64,000 bases of DNA, taken from assembly GCF_039538045.1 (NCBI RefSeq), contig NZ_BAABBQ010000001.1, positions 518,001-582,000 on the forward strand, read 5' to 3'. The notes beneath the pieces are model-generated. The model did no database searches and was not told the origin of the DNA. It worked only from the letters and a program-made list of their open reading frames with translations. Both the position numbers and the translations under genes were made by a program. This DNA comes from Sphingomonas swuensis. Lineage in GTDB: Bacteria > Pseudomonadota > Alphaproteobacteria > Sphingomonadales > Sphingomonadaceae. Shown here piece by piece: positions 1-7,451 of the stretch (position 1 is the first letter of the stretch; the number at the start of each line of letters is the position of its first letter).

Positions 1-69
1 GGCTGCTCGGCGGTGGCTGGATCGAAAGTACGATGGCTGCCGACTGCGCCCTGGCGTCCGCCGCCTGAC

Positions 70-573
70 ATGCCGCAGCAGCGCAGCGCCGGAATCCTTC
101 TCTACCGTTGGCGCGCGTCGGCTCTCGAGGTTCTGCTCGGCCACCCCGGCGGCCCCTATTGGGCGCGCAAGGACGTCGGCGCCTGGATGGTTCCCAAGGG
201 CGCGGTCGAGCCGGGCGAGCAGGCCAGCGAAGCCGCCGTTCGCGAGTTCGAGGAAGAGGTCGGTCCCCTCCCGCCGGGAAAGCCGGTTCCGCTCATGACC
301 GTCCGGCAGAACGGCGGCAAGCTGGTCGAAGTCTTCGCGCTCGAGGGGAACTTCGATCCGCTCGCGCTGTCGAGCAACGAGTTCGAGCTCGAATGGCCGC
401 CGCGCTCGGGCCGGATCAAGCGCTTTCCCGAACTCGACAAGGTGCGGTGGATGGGGATGGCGGAAGCCAGGCGTCGCATCCTTGCAAGCCAGCAGCCGCT
501 ACTCGCCGCCCTCGAGGAGCAGCTAGCGGGACCGCCGCGCGACGGCGAAGAGCAGGGCCCCGGCCAGCGCTAG
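70..573 (+). CDS. Nudix hydrolase
   Basis: 167-residue Nudix-fold hydrolase, expected to cleave a nucleoside diphosphate linked to another moiety with a divalent metal. A full Nudix box is visible at residues 44-65: Gly44, Glu50, Arg58-Glu59, Glu62-Glu63 and Gly65. The start is placed at ATG 70 because residues after it (QQRSAGILLYR) begin the first conserved strand; an in-frame upstream ATG at 13 would only add a Pro/Arg-rich tail. The hydrophilic C-terminal tail overlaps the end of the convergent permease gene by 51 bases, an unusually long tail-to-tail overlap, so the last 15 residues may be under little constraint. Substrate cannot be told from sequence. Confidence 0.85.
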   Translation: MPQQRSAGILLYRWRASALEVLLGHPGGPYWARKDVGAWMVPKGAVEPGEQASEAAVREFEEEVGPLPPGKPVPLMTVRQNGGKLVEVFALEGNFDPLALSSNEFELEWPPRSGRIKRFPELDKVRWMGMAEARRRILASQQPLLAALEEQLAGPPRDGEEQGPGQR

Positions 574-1764
574 GACCGCCAGCGTGACCCACGCCGTCGA
601 TCCGGCCTGGCTCGCGACGAGGGCCGACAGCGCGATGCCGACTGCTCCGAGCATCACGTCCCCGGTCGACCGCCGTCCGAGCTTCAGCCACGCCGCGATT
701 GTCACCGCATAAACGACCATCCGCGCCAGCGTGCTGACCACCGCCAGCCAGACGAAGCCGCCCGTCAGAGCGAGGATGGCGGCGAGCGCCGCGAGCAGGA
801 AGATCGAGTGGTGCGGGCTGAGGAAGCGCGGATGAACGGCCGCGAGCCATGCCGGAAGGTCGCCGCGGAGCGCGAGCGCATGGCTGACCCGCGGGGTCGC
901 GGCCATGTTGGCATGGAGGTTGCCGGCGAGACTCGCCACTGCCGCGAGGAGGACCATCAGGGCGCCGAGCGGCCCGAGCAGCGCGGTCCCGAGCGCCAGC
1001 AACGGTGCCTTGTCGCCCTTCGGGTAGGCGGGATCGACCGCGACGAAGGCCAGCTGCACCATCAGGTAGAGGAGGACGATCCCGCCGACCGTCAGCAGCA
1101 GCGCGCGCGGCAGGGAGCGGGAGGAGTCGCGAGTCTCGCCCGATACCGCGACCGAGCTCTCGAATCCGACGAAGGCGTAGAAGACCAGCAGCATGCTCGC
1201 TTCGACCGCGCCGAGCGGCGGCGGCAGGCCCAGGGTGGGGAGGGGAGTCGTGACCAGCGCGAGCAGCGCAAGTGCCAGCAAGGGCAGGCTCTTGAGCAAC
1301 GTCATCCCGCCGAGCAGCCGGAGGGCGCGGGTCATCCCGACGATGTTGGCCCAGCCGATCAGCAGGATCGCGCCGAGGATAAGGCCCGAGCGGCCGAGCG
1401 GGGAGACCTCCACTTCGGTCCAGCGAAGGAGATAGTCGACCAGCACATGGACGTTGGCGGCAAAGGCCGACACCCGCGCGACATAGTAGATCCAGCCGAC
1501 CTCAAAGCCGGCGGCGCGGCCGAAGGCGGAGCCGTAGGTGACCGGCCCGCTTTCGCCCGGCATGCTTGCGGCCGCCTTCGCGAATGGGATGGCAATCAGC
1601 AGCACGACCAGCCCGGCGAGCGGGAACAGCCAGGGCGCCCAGGCTCCGACGTCGCCGGCCAGCGTCGCGGGCAGGGCGAAGATGGCCGCTCCGACCGCGC
1701 CATTGAAGGAAATGAGGATGGCGCCGCCAAGGCCGACCCGCTTCGGCAGCTCCGCTTGGCTCAA
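523..1764 (-). CDS. APC-superfamily amino-acid permease
   Basis: 413-residue inner-membrane transporter of the amino acid-polyamine-organocation superfamily. The N-terminal segment has the family's helix-1 signature (SFNGAVGAAIFALP, about residues 18-31), followed by about 11-12 hydrophobic helices. Translation starts at TTG 1764, whose TTGA overlaps the stop of the PhzF-like gene upstream, so it is probably translationally coupled. It is the last gene of a leftward operon pdxH / cation efflux / phzF-like / permease. The substrate is not evident; the family moves amino acids or polyamines by proton or exchange coupling. Confidence 0.85.
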   Translation of the reverse strand: MSQAELPKRVGLGGAILISFNGAVGAAIFALPATLAGDVGAWAPWLFPLAGLVVLLIAIPFAKAAASMPGESGPVTYGSAFGRAAGFEVGWIYYVARVSAFAANVHVLVDYLLRWTEVEVSPLGRSGLILGAILLIGWANIVGMTRALRLLGGMTLLKSLPLLALALLALVTTPLPTLGLPPPLGAVEASMLLVFYAFVGFESSVAVSGETRDSSRSLPRALLLTVGGIVLLYLMVQLAFVAVDPAYPKGDKAPLLALGTALLGPLGALMVLLAAVASLAGNLHANMAATPRVSHALALRGDLPAWLAAVHPRFLSPHHSIFLLAALAAILALTGGFVWLAVVSTLARMVVYAVTIAAWLKLGRRSTGDVMLGAVGIALSALVASQAGSTAWVTLAVLALAGALLFAVARRSR

Positions 1765-2537
1765 AGCTGGAAACTGCCTTCGATCACCGTTCGTGCCTCC
1801 CCGCCGAGGCGCACCCTATCTCCGGCAAGTTGGCACTGCAATTCGCCGCCGCGGCGGCCGACCTGCGCGGCGCTGAAGCGGGTTCGGTCGAGCTCCTTCG
1901 CCCAGTAGGGCACGAGCGCGCAATGTGCCGATCCGGTCACCGGATCCTCGTCGATCCCGTGGTAGGAGGCGAAGACGCGACTGGCGATGTCGGTCTGGTC
2001 GCCCGGCGCGGTGATCATCACCAGCGCGTCGATCGCGCGGAGGCGCGCGAAGTCCGGGCATATTGCGCGCACTGCTGCCTCGTCGGCCAACCGGACCAGG
2101 ATCGCGCCATTGGCACCCTCGCCGAGCATGACGTTCCCATCCGTGCCGAGCGCGGCGAGCACCTGGTCGGCGCTGCCTTCGCGAAGCCGGCTCGCCGGAA
2201 GGTCGAGCCACAGCAGCCCGTCGTGCCGGGAGACCGACAGCACGCCTGAGCGGGTGCGGAAGCGGACCTGCTCTCCCGTCAGCAGGATGTGGCCGGTCGC
2301 AAGCGTGGCGTGGCCGCACAGGTCGACCTCGACCGTCGGGGTGAACCAGCGCAGGTGATAGTCGGCGTCTTCCTCGTCGAGCGGCACGATGAAGGCGGTC
2401 TCGCTGAGGTTGTTCTCGGCCGCGATCGCCTGAAGCGTCGCGTCAGGGAGCCATTCTTCCAGCGGCATGACCGCGGCCGGATTTCCGCTTAGCGGGGCCG
2501 GCGCGAAGGCGTCGACCTGGAAGAAAGGAAGGATCAT
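1761..2537 (-). CDS. PhzF-family isomerase/epimerase-like protein
   Basis: 258 residues, the usual size for the PhzF family, whose fold is that of diaminopimelate epimerase duplicated. Visible hallmarks are the N-terminal QVDAFAPAPLSGNPAAV, the NNLSETAF segment carrying the conserved glutamate, CGHATLATGH, and DPVTGSAHCAL near the C terminus. PhzF itself isomerises dihydro-3-hydroxyanthranilate in phenazine synthesis, but no phenazine genes lie nearby, so the true substrate is unknown and 'phenazine biosynthesis protein' would overstate it. The start is ATG 2537, which overlaps the stop of the cation-efflux gene as ATGA. Confidence 0.88.
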   Translation of the reverse strand: MILPFFQVDAFAPAPLSGNPAAVMPLEEWLPDATLQAIAAENNLSETAFIVPLDEEDADYHLRWFTPTVEVDLCGHATLATGHILLTGEQVRFRTRSGVLSVSRHDGLLWLDLPASRLREGSADQVLAALGTDGNVMLGEGANGAILVRLADEAAVRAICPDFARLRAIDALVMITAPGDQTDIASRVFASYHGIDEDPVTGSAHCALVPYWAKELDRTRFSAAQVGRRGGELQCQLAGDRVRLGGEARTVIEGSFQL

Positions 2538-3460
2538 CGCCGCTCCGTGATCTCGTGGGGCAGCATGCCCTCGCGATCGGTATGTCCTTCGGGGTCGAGA
2601 TGAAGGAAGATCTCGGTCCCGGGGAAACGCCGCTGAAGGTCCTCCTCGACCCGGTCGAGCCTGTCGTGCGCCTGACGCACCGACCATTCCTCGGGCACCC
2701 AGACGTGGAACTGGATGAAGTCGTGGACTCCCGACGTACGGGTCCGGACGTCATGCATTCCCTTGAGCTCGGGATAGTCGGCGCAGGCCGCGAGGAAGGC
2801 TTCCCTTTTCTCGAGCGGCCATTCGGCATCCATCAGCTGGTTGACGCTCTCGCCGGCCGCTTGCCACGCACCCCAGAGCAGGAACAGCGCGATGCCGATG
2901 CCGAAGGCAGCGTCGGCGCCACGCACCCTCAGATACTGGTCGACGATCAGCGCCACGATGACCGCCGAGTTGAGCAGCAGGTCGGACTTGTAGTGGAGGT
3001 TGTCGGTCTGGATGGCGATCGAGCCGGTCCGCGCGATGACCCTCTTCTGATAGGTGAGGAGCAGCAGCGTCGCGAGGATCGCCGCGACCGACACGGTGAT
3101 CCCGAGCTCGGCATTGGCGGTGGGCGCACCGTTGAGCAGCCGGTCGACCGCGCGCCAACCGATCCCGAGCGCGCTAGCGGCGATCAGCACGACCTGGCCG
3201 AGCGCGACCAGGGCTTCCGCCTTGCCATGGCCGAAGCGATGGTCGTGATCGGCCGGGAGCGCGGCGATGCGCACCCCGGCAAGCGTGACCAGGCTGGCGA
3301 CGAGGTCGAGCGCGGTGTCGGCGAGGCTTCCGAGCATCGCCGTCGAATCGGTGGCGATCGCAGCCCAGGCCTTGGCGGTCAGCAGCAGCGTCGCCATGCC
3401 GACGCTGGCGAGCGCCGCGCGTTGGGTCAGCCGGGTCCGCTCGGGTCCGACCACCCTCAC
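2534..3460 (-). CDS. Cation diffusion facilitator (FieF-like)
   Basis: 308-residue divalent-cation/proton antiporter of the inner membrane. Metal-site signatures are visible: SLADTALDLVASL (Asp-x3-Asp on helix 2), DHDHRFGHGKAE in the following loop, and HYKSD (His-x3-Asp) on helix 5. The C-terminal cytoplasmic domain contains HDVRTR and the VHDFIQFHVWVPEE strand typical of the regulatory dimerisation domain. The start is GTG 3460, overlapping the pdxH stop as GTGA; the length then agrees with FieF-type proteins (about 300 residues). Zn or Fe efflux is likely, but the metal cannot be decided from sequence. Confidence 0.92.
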   Translation of the reverse strand: MRVVGPERTRLTQRAALASVGMATLLLTAKAWAAIATDSTAMLGSLADTALDLVASLVTLAGVRIAALPADHDHRFGHGKAEALVALGQVVLIAASALGIGWRAVDRLLNGAPTANAELGITVSVAAILATLLLLTYQKRVIARTGSIAIQTDNLHYKSDLLLNSAVIVALIVDQYLRVRGADAAFGIGIALFLLWGAWQAAGESVNQLMDAEWPLEKREAFLAACADYPELKGMHDVRTRTSGVHDFIQFHVWVPEEWSVRQAHDRLDRVEEDLQRRFPGTEIFLHLDPEGHTDREGMLPHEITERR

Positions 3461-4035
3461 GGGTAGAGCAGCCCTTCGCTCCAGCCCTCGCCGGAGCGGG
3501 TGAACAGCCGGCGGTGGTGGAGCCTGAACTCGCCGTCTTCCCAGAATTCGATGCGGTCGGGAACCAGGCGGAAGCCCGACCAGTGCGGCGGACGCGGCAC
3601 GTCGCCGCCCTCGAAGCGCGTGCGCACCGCCTCGATCCGGTCGATGAAGGTCTCCCGCGAGTCGAGCGGACGCGACTGGTCGCTCGCCCAGGCGCCGATC
3701 CGGCTGTCGCGCGAGCGGCTGGCGAAATAGTCGTCGGCGTCGGCCGCGGCGACCTGCTCGAGCCGCCCCTCGGCGCGAACCTGCTTGCGCAGGCTCTTCC
3801 AGTGGATAGCGAGCGCGCCGAACGGGTTGGCGGCGATCTGCCGCCCCTTGTCGCTCTCGAGATTGGTGAAGAAGCCGAAGCCTTCCGGCCCGTAGCGGCG
3901 CATCAGGACGATCCGGACCGATGGCCGGCCGTCTGGAGTCGCGGTGGCAAGGGCCATCGCATCGGGATCGTTGACCTCGCTCTCGCGGGCGAGGGCCATC
4001 CACTCGGCGAACAGCGCGAAGGGGTCGGTCGGCAT
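3457..4035 (-). CDS. pdxH: Pyridoxamine/pyridoxine 5'-phosphate oxidase
   Basis: 192-residue FMN-dependent oxidase that makes pyridoxal 5'-phosphate in vitamin B6 synthesis and salvage. The FMN/phosphate-binding signature RIVLMRRYGPEGFGFFTN and the downstream DSRETFIDRIEAV and RPPHWSGFRLVP blocks match the family in order. ATG 4035 is used; an open extension to 4164 upstream lacks family similarity and would cross the divergent promoter region shared with the J-protein gene. First gene of a four-gene leftward operon with 4-base overlaps. Confidence 0.95.
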   Translation of the reverse strand: MPTDPFALFAEWMALARESEVNDPDAMALATATPDGRPSVRIVLMRRYGPEGFGFFTNLESDKGRQIAANPFGALAIHWKSLRKQVRAEGRLEQVAAADADDYFASRSRDSRIGAWASDQSRPLDSRETFIDRIEAVRTRFEGGDVPRPPHWSGFRLVPDRIEFWEDGEFRLHHRRLFTRSGEGWSEGLLYP

Positions 4036-4124
4036 GGCCGCGGCCTGTAGGGCCTTCGCACCTTGGCAGGCAAGCAAAGGCTCCCACCTAGCGCGAAAAG
4101 GAATAGCCCTTATGGAAGGGAACC

Positions 4125-5078
4125 ATGGATCTATACGCACGGCTCGGGGTGAAGCGCGGGGCAACCGACGCCGAGATCAAGAAGGCCTATCGCAGCCTTG
4201 CCAAGCAGCTTCACCCCGATCGCAACCAGGACAACCCCAAGGCCGCCGAGCGCTTCGCGCAGGTGACCGCCGCCTATGACCTGCTGTCCGACGCGGACAA
4301 GCGCGCCCGCTACGACCGCGGCGAGCTGGACGAGGAGGGCAATCCCAAGATGCCGTTCGGCGGCGGCTATGGCGGTGGCGGCGGTCGGCCGGGCAGCGGA
4401 GCCAGCGGATTCGAGGGATTCAGCCAAGGCGGGGCGGCCGGTGGGCCGGACCTGTCTGACCTGTTCGAAGGGCTGTTCGGAGGCGCGGGCGGACGCCGCG
4501 CGCAGGGTTCGCCGTTCGGCGGCGGAGCGGCTGGTGGCGGCCGATCGCGGGCGCCGTCGAAGGGCGCGGATGTCGCCTACCGGCTGACCGTGCCCTTCAC
4601 CGACGCCGCGACGCTCGCCCCGCAGCGGGTGACGCTGGCGGACGGCGCGACGATCGAGCTCAAGCTTCCCAAGGGCCTCGAGGACGGCGCCAAGATCCGG
4701 CTTGCTGGGCGGGGCGAGGCGGGGCCGGGCGGCAAGGGCGACGCGATCGTGACCGTCGCGATCGATCCCCACCGCTTCTTCACCCGCGACGGGCAGAACG
4801 TCCGGCTCGACCTGCCGCTCAGCCTTAAGGAGGCGGTGCTCGGCGCCAAGGTCAAGGTGCCCACCCCCGACGGAGCGGTGATGCTGAGCGTTCCCAAGGG
4901 GACGAGCTCGGGCAAGGTGCTGCGGATCAAGGGCCGCGGCTTCTCGGCCAAGGACGGGAGCCGGGGCGACCTGCTGGTGACGCTGATGGTCGAGGTCCCC
5001 AGCGGCGACGCGGCGCTCGAGCGGTTTGTCGAAGGATGGGACGCGGGTGGCAACCCGCGGGCGGGTCTCGGCGTCTAG
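4125..5078 (+). CDS. J-domain co-chaperone (CbpA/DnaJ type B)
   Basis: 317 residues. N-terminal J domain (about 1-66) has the HPD tripeptide in LAKQLHPDRNQ, which stimulates Hsp70 ATPase. A Gly/Phe-rich linker follows (about 78-150), then a DnaJ C-terminal substrate-binding region (about 160-310) with VTIAIDPHRFF-like and RGDLLV strands. No CxxCxGxG zinc-finger repeats are present, so this is a class B/CbpA-like protein rather than canonical DnaJ. A good Shine-Dalgarno (GGAAGGGA) precedes ATG 4125. It reads divergently from pdxH and is followed 9 bases later by the YihY/BrkB gene. Confidence 0.92.
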   Translation: MDLYARLGVKRGATDAEIKKAYRSLAKQLHPDRNQDNPKAAERFAQVTAAYDLLSDADKRARYDRGELDEEGNPKMPFGGGYGGGGGRPGSGASGFEGFSQGGAAGGPDLSDLFEGLFGGAGGRRAQGSPFGGGAAGGGRSRAPSKGADVAYRLTVPFTDAATLAPQRVTLADGATIELKLPKGLEDGAKIRLAGRGEAGPGGKGDAIVTVAIDPHRFFTRDGQNVRLDLPLSLKEAVLGAKVKVPTPDGAVMLSVPKGTSSGKVLRIKGRGFSAKDGSRGDLLVTLMVEVPSGDAALERFVEGWDAGGNPRAGLGV

Positions 5079-5087
5079 TCGCCACTG

Positions 5088-6122
5088 ATGCAGGACATTT
5101 CCCCCCAGAGTCCCGAGGCCCGGCGCAAGCGGCTGGCCGCGATCCAGGCCCGCTTCGGGTCGCGGGTCGTGGAACGCTTCAAGCCGGGCACCAAGCCGTT
5201 CGAGGTCGCCAAGCGGGTCGCGGTCGGGGTCTATAACGACGGTTTCATCCACGCCGGCAACCTCGCCTACCTCAGCCTCCTGTCGATGTTCCCCTTCTTC
5301 ATCCTGGCGGCGGCGGTAGCGCAGCTCCTGGGATCGTCGGACGGCGCGCAGGCCGCAGTGTTCAACGTGCTGCGCTCGCTTCCGCCGAGCATCGCCTCGG
5401 TGCTGAGCGGACCGGTCACCGAGGTGCTGACCGCACGCCAGGGACCGCTCCTGTGGTTCGGCGCGATCGTCGGGCTGTGGACCGCGTCGGGCTTCATCGA
5501 GACCATCCGCGACATCCTGCGCCGGGCCTATGGGGTCAAATATACCGCTCCTTTCTGGGAGTACCGGCTGATCTCGGCGATGTTCATGCTCGGACTGGTC
5601 CTCTTGCTGATGACCTCGCTTGCGATGACCGTCGCGCTGAGCTCGATCGAGGCGTTCATCGTCGCCAAGCTGCCCGGACTGGCCGAGCTCGAGAACACGT
5701 TGACGCTGGTCCGGATCGTGCCCGCGCTGGCGCTCTACCTCACCGTCTACCTCGTGTTCGTCGTCCTGACCCCGTCCCGTTATCGCAAGCGGGGATGCCG
5801 CAAGTGGCCGGGGGCGCTGCTGGTGACCAGCTGGTGGATCGCCACCGCGACCCTGCTCCCCGCCGCGATCGGCCTCGCCGGGGGCTATGACCTGACCTAC
5901 GGAAGCCTTGCCGGGGTGATGATCGCATTGCTCTTCTTCTTCATCGTGGGCCTGGGCGTGGTGATGGGGGCCGAGCTCAATGCCGGGCTGGCGGAGACCG
6001 ACCCGGTGGCGCTAGAGGGCGAGCATTATTCCGGACCGCACGCCGAGACTCTCGAGGTCGAGGCCCCCGATCCGGAGGAGAAAGTGACGGCCAAGCCGGT
6101 GCAGGGGAAAGAAGTCGCATGA
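5088..6122 (+). CDS. YihY/BrkB-family inner-membrane protein
   Basis: 344-residue polytopic protein of the YihY/virulence factor BrkB family (formerly called ribonuclease BN, wrongly). After a basic N-terminal segment there are about six membrane spans; the conserved GNLAYLSLLSMFPFFILA and the late LTYGSLAGVMIALLFFFIVG segments are clear. The C-terminal about 40 residues are hydrophilic and acidic. Its stop overlaps the fabI start (ATGA), so the two are probably co-translated. Molecular function of the family is not established. Confidence 0.88.
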   Translation: MQDISPQSPEARRKRLAAIQARFGSRVVERFKPGTKPFEVAKRVAVGVYNDGFIHAGNLAYLSLLSMFPFFILAAAVAQLLGSSDGAQAAVFNVLRSLPPSIASVLSGPVTEVLTARQGPLLWFGAIVGLWTASGFIETIRDILRRAYGVKYTAPFWEYRLISAMFMLGLVLLLMTSLAMTVALSSIEAFIVAKLPGLAELENTLTLVRIVPALALYLTVYLVFVVLTPSRYRKRGCRKWPGALLVTSWWIATATLLPAAIGLAGGYDLTYGSLAGVMIALLFFFIVGLGVVMGAELNAGLAETDPVALEGEHYSGPHAETLEVEAPDPEEKVTAKPVQGKEVA

Positions 6123-6922
6123 CGGGATTGATGGCAGGCAAGCGCGGACTGATCATGGGCCTCGCCAATGACCGGAGCCTCGCCTGGGGGATCGCCAAGC
6201 AGCTGGCCGAGCAGGGCGCCGAACTGGCCTTCTCCTACCAGGGCGAAGCGCTCGAGAAGCGGGTCCGCCCGCTCGCCGAGAGCCTCGGCGAACCGGTGCT
6301 GCTCGACTGCGACGTCGGCGACATGGACGCGCTCGACCGGACCTTCGCCACGCTCGAGGAGCGCTGGGGCGGGCTCGACTTCCTGGTCCACGCGATCGGC
6401 TTTTCCGACAAGAACGAGCTTCGCGGGCGGTTCGTCGACACCAGCCTCGACAACTTCCTGCTGACCATGAACATCTCGGTCTACAGCTTCGTCGCAGTGT
6501 CGCAGCGCGCGGCGCGGCTGATGAAGCCGGGCGGAAGCCTGCTGACGCTGACCTATTACGGCGCCGAGAAGGTCATCCCGCACTATAACGTGATGGGCGT
6601 CGCCAAGGCCGCGCTCGAGACCGCGACCAAATATCTCGCCGCCGACCTCGGCAAGGACGGGATCCGGGTCAATGCGATCAGCGCGGGGCCGATAAAGACG
6701 CTGGCGGCGAGCGGGATCGGCGACTTCCGCTACATCCTCAAGTGGAACGAGCTGAACAGCCCGCTCCGCCGCAACGTCACCATCGAGGACGTCGGCGGCG
6801 CCGGCCTCTACCTGCTGAGCGACCTCGCGAGCGGGGTTACGGGCGAGATCCACCATGTCGATTCGGGCTACAATGTCGTCGGCATGAAGGCCGAGGACGC
6901 ACCGGACATCGCCACCGTCTGA
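6119..6922 (+). CDS. fabI: Enoyl-[acyl-carrier-protein] reductase (NADH)
   Basis: 267-residue short-chain dehydrogenase-fold enzyme that performs the last reductive step of fatty-acid elongation (FAS II). The cofactor site GLANDRSLAWGIA lies at residues 14-26. The FabI catalytic set is present: Tyr146 in TYYGAEK, Tyr156 and Lys163 in YNVMGVAK. Length matches FabI (about 260). The start ATG 6119 overlaps the upstream stop by 4 bases. FabI is the target of triclosan and isoniazid-like inhibitors in other bacteria; nothing here indicates resistance. Confidence 0.96.
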   Translation: MTGLMAGKRGLIMGLANDRSLAWGIAKQLAEQGAELAFSYQGEALEKRVRPLAESLGEPVLLDCDVGDMDALDRTFATLEERWGGLDFLVHAIGFSDKNELRGRFVDTSLDNFLLTMNISVYSFVAVSQRAARLMKPGGSLLTLTYYGAEKVIPHYNVMGVAKAALETATKYLAADLGKDGIRVNAISAGPIKTLAASGIGDFRYILKWNELNSPLRRNVTIEDVGGAGLYLLSDLASGVTGEIHHVDSGYNVVGMKAEDAPDIATV

Positions 6923-6940
6923 GCCGGCGGCTGCCGCGCC

Positions 6941-7055
6941 GAAGTTACCGAAGTTACCCTGCTGTGGGCTGTCCACGCGCTCGAAGTTACCGAAGTTACC
7001 CAGGTGCGGCTGTGCTTCGCCATCGACGGGGTAGCCGAAGTTACCAAAGTTCCCC
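6941..7055. repeat. Three paired GAAGTTACC direct repeats
   Basis: Units lie at 6941-6959, 6983-7001 and 7037-7055. Each is a tandem pair of the nonamer GAAGTTACC followed by C; the first two are identical over 19 bases, the third differs (GAAGTTACCAAAGTTCCCC). Unit starts are 42 and 54 bases apart. On the reverse strand the pairs would encode Gly-Asn-Phe repeats, but that frame is antisense to fabI and has no coding support. Role unknown: protein-binding repeats or a dispersed element. Confidence 0.8.
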
Positions 7056-7216
7056 GGGTGCGCGCTGTTCGCGGTGTCGGCGACGACGCGCGCGCACATC
7101 GGGTCCACCAGGGCGAGTACGGGTGAGCTGGGCGGACCGGGCCATGGCGCCGACCACATCATGCGAAATCCTATTGTTCAAGCACGCCCGGCGGTCACCG
7201 TTCGTCGAGCGTCGCA

Positions 7217-7238
7217 GCGTGTTATAGAAGTAACACGC
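7217..7238. promoter_or_regulatory. 8-bp inverted repeat, operator-like, upstream of receptor gene
   Basis: Perfect arms GCGTGTTA (7217-7224) and TAACACGC (7231-7238) separated by 6 bases. It is AT-richer than its surroundings and lies 214 bases before the receptor ATG. A dimeric repressor site is plausible; a transcript hairpin is the alternative. Confidence 0.45.
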
Positions 7239-7451
7239 CTGTTCGTCGAAGCCGGCGTGCAACCGCTCAGGGATGGCTCCTAGCTCGACGCCAGCGCCGT
7301 CCGGGACGGGGCGAATGAGGGGACGATGGCATTTCTCATGAGATGCTCAGCGATCGCTCATGCCGCTCACCTCGCCCTCTTCCATGCAGCGCCAGGCACC
7401 GACGGGTCCGCAGAGGCCCGCGGTGCATCCGTTCACAGGGGTCGCTTCGTC

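Larger units (their letters stand above)
6923..7451. other. 529-base intergenic region between fabI and TonB-dependent receptor
   Basis: No convincing gene. It contains three copies of a double GAAGTTACC motif (6941-7055) and an 8-bp palindrome (7217-7238), both listed separately. An open frame continues in phase upstream of the receptor start from ATG 7326 to 7452 but has no signal sequence or family similarity, so I treat it as 5' leader. The receptor promoter probably lies in 7140-7440. Confidence 0.6.

Noticed and set aside
1761..2537. Phenazine biosynthesis locus
   Set aside because: Only a PhzF-family protein is present; no phzA-phzG genes, and the family is widespread with other roles.
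6941..7055. CRISPR-like array
   Set aside because: Only three units with uneven spacing (42 and 54 bases), short spacers, internal tandem structure and no cas genes.
6026..7162. Minus-strand frame encoding Gly-Asn-Phe repeats
   Set aside because: Its repeats are only the translation of the GAAGTTACC DNA repeats, and the rest is antisense to fabI.
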